IMG/VR virus record: IMGVR_UViG_3300036401_000511 | Span: 1 to 40,365 of that record | Length of the DNA: 40,365 nucleotides | Reading direction: 5' to 3' (one strand) | Source: a virus | Part shown: positions 36,734 to 40,365 of the stretch, piece after piece | Numbering within the stretch: position 1 is the stretch's first letter | Layout of the letters: every line of letters starts with the position of its first letter | Program-made: the position numbers and the translations under genes | Notes under the pieces: model-generated | What the model saw: the letters and a program-made list of their open reading frames with translations, nothing else | Told to the model about the DNA's origin: nothing | The model's database searches: none

Positions 36734-38928
36734 TGCCTGATCCCACCGAATTCGATGAGCTGGACGTACCTGAGCAGGCCCGCAAATGCTGGCGCGAAGC
36801 GCTCGACCGCGAGCACGAGATCCGCGAAGCCTACACCAAGCGGCTGAAGTTCCGCGCGGGCGACCAATGGGATGCGGGCGATGTCTCGGCGCGCGGCAAG
36901 GACCGCCCCGCCATCGTCGTCAACCTGCTCGAGCAGCCCGTCCAGCAGGTCATCAACCAGAACCTGCTGAACCGTCCCGGCGGCCAGGTCTCGCCCGCCG
37001 ACGATGCCGCGAATCCGGACGTCGCGGAGTACTTGGAGGGCCGCATCCGGCACATCGAGTATGCATCGGACTGCCAGGTCGCCTACGCCACCGCCATCGG
37101 CTACGTGGCAAGCGGCGGCTACGGCTACGTGGGCCTGACGGTCGAGTATGTCTCGTGCGAATCGCTCGAGCAGGAAGTGCGCATCCGCACGATTGAAGAC
37201 CCGTCGTGCTGGGCGATCGACCGCAGCGCGAAAGAACCCGACGGGCGCGACATGCGCTGGGCGGTGGGACGGCAGAAGTTCTCGGTCGAAGAGTTTAAGC
37301 GCCGCTGGCCTGAGGCGCAGGTGATCGATGCGTCGTTCTATGGGATCGACGACACCTACCGCGACTGGGGCACGGCAACGGATGTCTGGGTCGGCGAATA
37401 CTGGCGGCTCGAATACAAAAAGCGCAAACTGCAGCGCTTCTCGGACGGCTCCACGGGCTTTACCGACGATAAGCAGTTTCTACGGCGACTGCCGCCGGGC
37501 GTGACGTCCTTGCCGGGCGATGCGAACCAGCGCGAAGTCGAGTATCCGCAGGTCACGCAGTACCTCGTCTCGGGCGCGGAGGTGCTGGACGAGACACCGT
37601 GGCCCGGCACGCGCATTCCGCTGTACGAAGTGATCGCGACCGAGTTCTACGCCGACGGCAAGCGCATCGTCAAGTCGCTCATCTCGGACGCGCTGCCAAG
37701 CCAGCAAACGTACAACTGCTCGGAATCGCTGAAGCTCGAAGCAGTGGTCCTCGCGCCGAAGCCGAAGTGGCTGGCTTCTTCCGAGCAACTCGCCGGACAC
37801 GAGGACCGCTGGAAAGCCGCGAATACCTCCGAAGACGGTGTGCTCTTCTACAACGGCACGCAGGACAGCAGAGGCAACCCGGTCCCGCCGCCCGACTGGA
37901 AAGTGTTCGTCCCGCCGGTGCAGGAGTTCACGCTCGTCTCGAACCAGGCGAAAGAAGACGTCAAAGCCACCACCGGGTTCTTTGATCCGGCATTGGGCGC
38001 GATGGACCCGCAGCGGCAGTCGGGTAAGGCGATCCTGGCATTGCAGCAGCAAACGGGCCAAGGCACGGCGCACTATGCCGAGAACCTGGCGCGGGCATTA
38101 AAAGCGCTCTATCAGGACGTGATCGACATCGACATCAAGCTGAACCGCCAGGCCGGGCCGGCAATGCGGCGCGTGACGAAGCCGAACGGCCAGCAGGCGC
38201 TGGTGCGCATCAATGACCCGGCGCAGGCCAAGCAGCTACTGCTCGAAAAGGGCCGGTACGAGGTGGTCGTGAGCGTCGGCCCGAGCTTCCGCACGCAGCG
38301 CGAAGCGGCGACGGCATTTATCGAGACCATCGCCTCACGTGATCCGCAGGGCTGGGCGCTGATCCGCGATCTGGGTGCGCGCATCAAGGAACCCGAGCTG
38401 GGGCATTACGCCGATGAAATTGCCCAGAGGTGGGTCCCTCCTCAGTTCGCGCAGCAGGAAGGGCAGCCACCCTTGCCGCCGGAAGTGCAGCAGCAGTTGT
38501 CGCTGGTGCAGCCCTTGACACAGAAGGTCAACGAACTGACGCAGATCATCACGCAGAAGAAAATTGAGGAACAGGGGAAGTTCGAGCGCGATCAGCAGAC
38601 GGAGCAGATGCGCTATCAGACCGAGCAGCTGAAGGCCTCGGCGCAGATACGGGTCGCTGAATTAAACGCGAAGAATGATCAACTGCTGGCGGAAGTGGAT
38701 GCGCGCGTGAGGCTGCTTGAATCGGCGGCGGATCGCGGCCACCAGATGACCATGCAGGTTCATAAAGCGGCCCACGAACACGGCATGGCGGCCGTCGAGC
38801 ACGTGCACGCCATCCACCAGGCCAAGGAACAGTATGCCCAGCAAGCCGATCAGCCGGCTGAAGCAGGCGGTTACCCGCCGCCCGCGAGCAGCCCAGACGC
38901 CGGCAGCGAAGCCGCAGCCGGAAGTTAA
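36733..38928 (+). CDS. Portal protein, P22-like, 731 aa
   Basis: Length and layout match P22-like portals (725 aa in P22). The N-terminal wing/clip region has FRAGDQWDAGDVSARGKDRPAIVVNLLEQPV, then VAYATAIGYVASGGYGYVGLTVEY and DPSCWAIDRSAKEPDGRD. The C-terminal barrel is a long helical coiled coil (residues about 610-720, rich in Gln and Glu). GTG start. The dodecameric portal forms the DNA gate for the terminase encoded at 32840. Its end overlaps the next gene by 95 bp. Confidence 0.9.
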   Translation: MPDPTEFDELDVPEQARKCWREALDREHEIREAYTKRLKFRAGDQWDAGDVSARGKDRPAIVVNLLEQPVQQVINQNLLNRPGGQVSPADDAANPDVAEYLEGRIRHIEYASDCQVAYATAIGYVASGGYGYVGLTVEYVSCESLEQEVRIRTIEDPSCWAIDRSAKEPDGRDMRWAVGRQKFSVEEFKRRWPEAQVIDASFYGIDDTYRDWGTATDVWVGEYWRLEYKKRKLQRFSDGSTGFTDDKQFLRRLPPGVTSLPGDANQREVEYPQVTQYLVSGAEVLDETPWPGTRIPLYEVIATEFYADGKRIVKSLISDALPSQQTYNCSESLKLEAVVLAPKPKWLASSEQLAGHEDRWKAANTSEDGVLFYNGTQDSRGNPVPPPDWKVFVPPVQEFTLVSNQAKEDVKATTGFFDPALGAMDPQRQSGKAILALQQQTGQGTAHYAENLARALKALYQDVIDIDIKLNRQAGPAMRRVTKPNGQQALVRINDPAQAKQLLLEKGRYEVVVSVGPSFRTQREAATAFIETIASRDPQGWALIRDLGARIKEPELGHYADEIAQRWVPPQFAQQEGQPPLPPEVQQQLSLVQPLTQKVNELTQIITQKKIEEQGKFERDQQTEQMRYQTEQLKASAQIRVAELNAKNDQLLAEVDARVRLLESAADRGHQMTMQVHKAAHEHGMAAVEHVHAIHQAKEQYAQQADQPAEAGGYPPPASSPDAGSEAAAGS

Positions 38929-39403
38929 GTCGCAGCCGGCTGCCACGGGGCATCCGGTTGCCGAGCGCGACAACGAGAAGGATGTGCTGACGGCGCGCAT
39001 CGGCGCGCTGTTAGAGCAGATCGGGCAGATGGAGCAACGGGAAGCGCAGCATCGTGCGGAGCGGCAGGCGCTGGCCCGCGCGCTGAACGCTATGGAACGC
39101 GAAGCAACCGAACGCAACGCGACGCAACAACACGCAACAGGAAAGGAACTAACTACTATGCCTACACTCGGCGAGATCGTGAATTATCAGCCTAAGATCG
39201 ACGTCGGCACGGAACCGCTGGCCGCCCTGGTCATCGCGGTCCACGAGGACGGAACCGCGGACCTGCGCATTGCAGGCGGCTACTGCCTGGGCTGGACAGA
39301 TGCCCAGAATGTCGCAGCGTCCGACGACGGCGCAGCCGGCACGTTCTTTACGCCAGGCTCGACCCAACCCGCCTCGCGGCGCAAAGCGAACGGCTCTTCA
39401 TGA
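38834..39403 (+). CDS. Coiled-coil plus virion-associated domain protein, 189 aa; probable internal start at 39158
   Basis: The N-terminal 105 residues are basic, Pro-rich and then coiled coil (DVLTARIGALLEQIGQMEQRE). From residue 109 the sequence is a paralogue of the product at 1112-1561 (AALVIAVHEDGTADLRIAGG, then a DDGAAGTFF motif). ATG 39158 in the same frame has an AGGAAAGGAA purine site 10-18 nt upstream and aligns with the start of the paralogue, so an 81-residue product is likely made as well. Virion surface function is a guess. Confidence 0.6.
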   Translation: MPSKPISRLKQAVTRRPRAAQTPAAKPQPEVKSQPAATGHPVAERDNEKDVLTARIGALLEQIGQMEQREAQHRAERQALARALNAMEREATERNATQQHATGKELTTMPTLGEIVNYQPKIDVGTEPLAALVIAVHEDGTADLRIAGGYCLGWTDAQNVAASDDGAAGTFFTPGSTQPASRRKANGSS

Positions 39404-39555
39404 TCACGGTGCACCTGATCCTGCTGGTCTTCGCCTTCGTGCTGTTTCTGCTGGCTGGCATCGGGTTCGGTACCCCGCCTAATCCGCCCATCAGCAAGAT
39501 CAACCTGGTCGCGCTCGGCTTGGCGTGTCTGACCCTGGCGCTGTGGTTGCATTGA
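39400..39555 (+). CDS. Two-TM micro-protein, 51 aa
   Basis: ATGA overlap with the previous stop. Two hydrophobic helices (HLILLVFAFVLFLLAGIGFG and NLVALGLACLTLALWL) around a Pro-rich turn give a holin-like hairpin topology without further evidence. Confidence 0.55.
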   Translation: MITVHLILLVFAFVLFLLAGIGFGTPPNPPISKINLVALGLACLTLALWLH

Positions 39556-39560
39556 ACGGC

Positions 39561-39692
39561 ATGAGCATTATTGCTGTGCTGGCGGCGATACTGCTGCCGC
39601 TTCAGCTAACGGCCATCTGGCTGGTGTTTGATGCGAGGCGAGCGCTGGATAAGCTAGCCAAAACAAACGAGAGAGCCATCGGTGAAGAGTGA
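39561..39692 (+). CDS. Single-TM micro-protein, 43 aa
   Basis: N-terminal transmembrane helix (SIIAVLAAILLPLQLTAIWL), then a charged tail. Five bp after the preceding gene. Its last codons coincide with the first units of repeat array A. Together with 39400-39555 it resembles a small membrane-protein pair. Confidence 0.5.
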   Translation: MSIIAVLAAILLPLQLTAIWLVFDARRALDKLAKTNERAIGEE

Positions 39693-40057
39693 GCCAAGGG
39701 TCATGAAAGTACCACGTAAGTTGAGCGAGCCAAAACATATGAGCGCACCGCTAGTGACGAGCGAGTCAGTGGACGAGAGAGAACCACATTACCGGAGCGA
39801 GCCACGCCACAGGAGAGAACCAAGTGGGTTGAGCGAGCCAAAGAACCCGAGAGCGCCACTTTCGGGGAGCGAGCCGGACCGATTGAGAGAACCACAGTGG
39901 ATGAGCGAGCCAGTGCACAGGAGAGAACCAGAGATTGGGAGCGAGCCGTAAATCTAGCGCGAACCGTATATACATGAGCGAGCCAGCGAAGTCGAGAGCA
40001 CCATCTGGTAGGAGCGAGCCATCGGCCAAGAGAGAACCACCTTCCCCGAGCGCCTAA
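39669..40057. repeat. TIGR-like interspaced repeat array A (left of Tas gene)
   Basis: About 21 units repeat every 18 bp, with 10-bp blocks alternating GAGCGAGCCA and GAGAGAACCA and 8-bp variable spacers; full period 36 bp. Blocks start at 39669, 39687, 39705, 39723 and so on to 39957; one spacer (TATATACAT) is 9 bp, then 39976 to 40030, and the terminal GAGCGCCTAA at 40048. Left units are more degenerate. Spacers: TCGGTGAA, AGGGTCAT, CGTAAGTT, AAACATAT, CTAGTGAC, GTGGACGA, CATTACCG, CGCCACAG, AGTGGGTT, AAGAACCC, CTTTCGGG, GACCGATT, CAGTGGAT, GTGCACAG, GAGATTGG, TAAATCTA, TATATACAT, GCGAAGTC, TCTGGTAG, TCGGCCAA, CCTTCCCC. An apparent 89-codon frame through it (SEP/REP every six residues) is a by-product of the period. 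Confidence 0.9.
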
Positions 40058-40061
40058 AATA

Positions 40062-40365
40062 ATGCTCATGCCCACTCTCACCCTCGATCCCGTCACCCGG
40101 CTGAGCCGCGATCTGACGAATGCCGCGAAAACCCTGTCCCTGGCAGAGGCGCGCTATCTGGTCGATGCCTACTACATGCTGCAGAAGAACCGCATCCAGG
40201 CTGCCAACCAGATGCGCGCTTTGAATGAATCCGAAGAGCCGCACGAAGTGATCGATTGGCTGCTGGCGCAGAACGAGACGCTCGAAAACCAGATCAAGCG
40301 CGCACTCGATCACTGGACGGACGGGCAGGAATTGGGCGTCTGGGCCAAGTTAATCACTGGGATCG
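40062..40365 (+). CDS. Tas-like protein with IS110 C-terminal/Nop-like domain (5' part; continues at 1-648)
   Basis: ATG 40062, 5 bp after array A, begins the 274-residue protein that continues across the circular join (40238 to 1). ATG 40068 is an alternative. The first 59 residues (TRLSRDLTNAAKTLSLAEAR, YLVDAYYMLQKNRIQAANQM) are helical and contain no DEDD catalytic residues, unlike complete IS110 transposases. No ribosome site is visible, so expression may depend on the array transcript. Last 127 bp repeat the window start. Confidence 0.8.
   Translation, partial: MLMPTLTLDPVTRLSRDLTNAAKTLSLAEARYLVDAYYMLQKNRIQAANQMRALNESEEPHEVIDWLLAQNETLENQIKRALDHWTDGQELGVWAKLITGI
40239..40365. repeat. Terminal redundancy, right copy
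   Basis: Exact copy of bases 1-127; see the left copy. It should be removed when the circle is closed. Confidence 0.95.

Noticed and set aside
39682-39951. An 89-codon plus-strand frame of SEP/REP repeats in array A, and a 70-codon minus-strand frame in array B
   Set aside because: The 18-bp period makes all frames show six-residue repeats. Array B has a one-base loss, array A a one-base gain, and there is no ribosome site. The constraint is on DNA or RNA, not protein.
39669-40057. CRISPR array
   Set aside because: Repeats of 10 bp and spacers of 8 bp are far shorter than CRISPR units, two repeat types alternate, and no cas gene is present.
40062-40365. Complete IS110 insertion sequence
   Set aside because: The DEDD N-terminal catalytic half is missing and no IS boundaries or target-site remnants are visible; the flanks are interspaced arrays.

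Overview
This window is a complete temperate podovirus-type phage genome, assembled as a circle. Bases 1-127 are repeated exactly at 40239-40365, so the unique length is about 40,238 bp and one gene (Tas-like, 40062 to 648) runs across the join. The phage assignment rests on a P22-type set: large terminase, P22-like portal, scaffold, P22-like coat, two tail-accessory proteins resembling P22 gp4 and gp10, tail-fibre proteins and three ejection-type proteins. Temperate lifestyle is supported by a tyrosine-recombinase integrase next to a 54-bp copy of the 3' half of a tRNA-Pro(CGG) gene (attP). A host-like PEP-CTERM secreted protein carried as cargo, the high GC and the integrase style suggest an Acidobacteriota-like soil host. 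That host call is an inference.

Layout. 32.3-39.7 kb: packaging and portal, with many small genes. 39.67 kb through the join to 0.9 kb: two arrays of alternating 10-bp repeats with 8-bp variable spacers (18-bp step, 36-bp full period) on either side of a gene with an IS110-C-terminal/Nop-like domain. This matches TIGR-Tas, the RNA-guided family described recently in phages and bacteria. 0.9-5.2 kb: virion-associated gene, scaffold, a minus-strand toxin-antitoxin-like remnant, a T4 endonuclease VII-like HNH gene, then the coat gene. 5.4-17.8 kb: connector, tail, fibres and ejection proteins, broken up by short minus-strand genes for small membrane or coiled-coil proteins. 17.8-18.9 kb (minus): a GIY-YIG nuclease and a ribbon-helix-helix protein. 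18.95-24.99 kb (plus): early operon from a strong, apparently leaderless promoter (zinc proteins, RecT/Bet, Gp157), then a train of overlapping mini-genes that share start and end modules, closed by a terminator. 25.1-28.5 kb: PEP-CTERM cargo, regulators, integrase, attP. 28.6-30.4 kb: VRR-NUC-like nuclease and a DUF4373-type replication protein. 30.4-32.8 kb: terminator, promoter, ParB-methyltransferase fusion, small terminase.

Three things stand out. (1) The TIGR-Tas-like locus sits inside the structural gene module, between two genes with related protein sequences. (2) The coat gene is interrupted after codon 19 (TGG) by 45 nt that begin with an in-frame TGA, fold into a long hairpin and end with a matching TGG. 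Removing them restores a normal P22-type coat N-terminus. This is the layout of the T4 gene 60 ribosomal bypass, and a homing-type endonuclease lies just upstream, as mobA does in T4. (3) At least a dozen mini-genes begin with the same ATGCCCCC(T) module, and many overlap their neighbour by 11 nt.

No endolysin, classical holin/spanin set, DNA polymerase or CI-type repressor was recognised. Lysis and immunity must rest on some of the unrecognised small genes.
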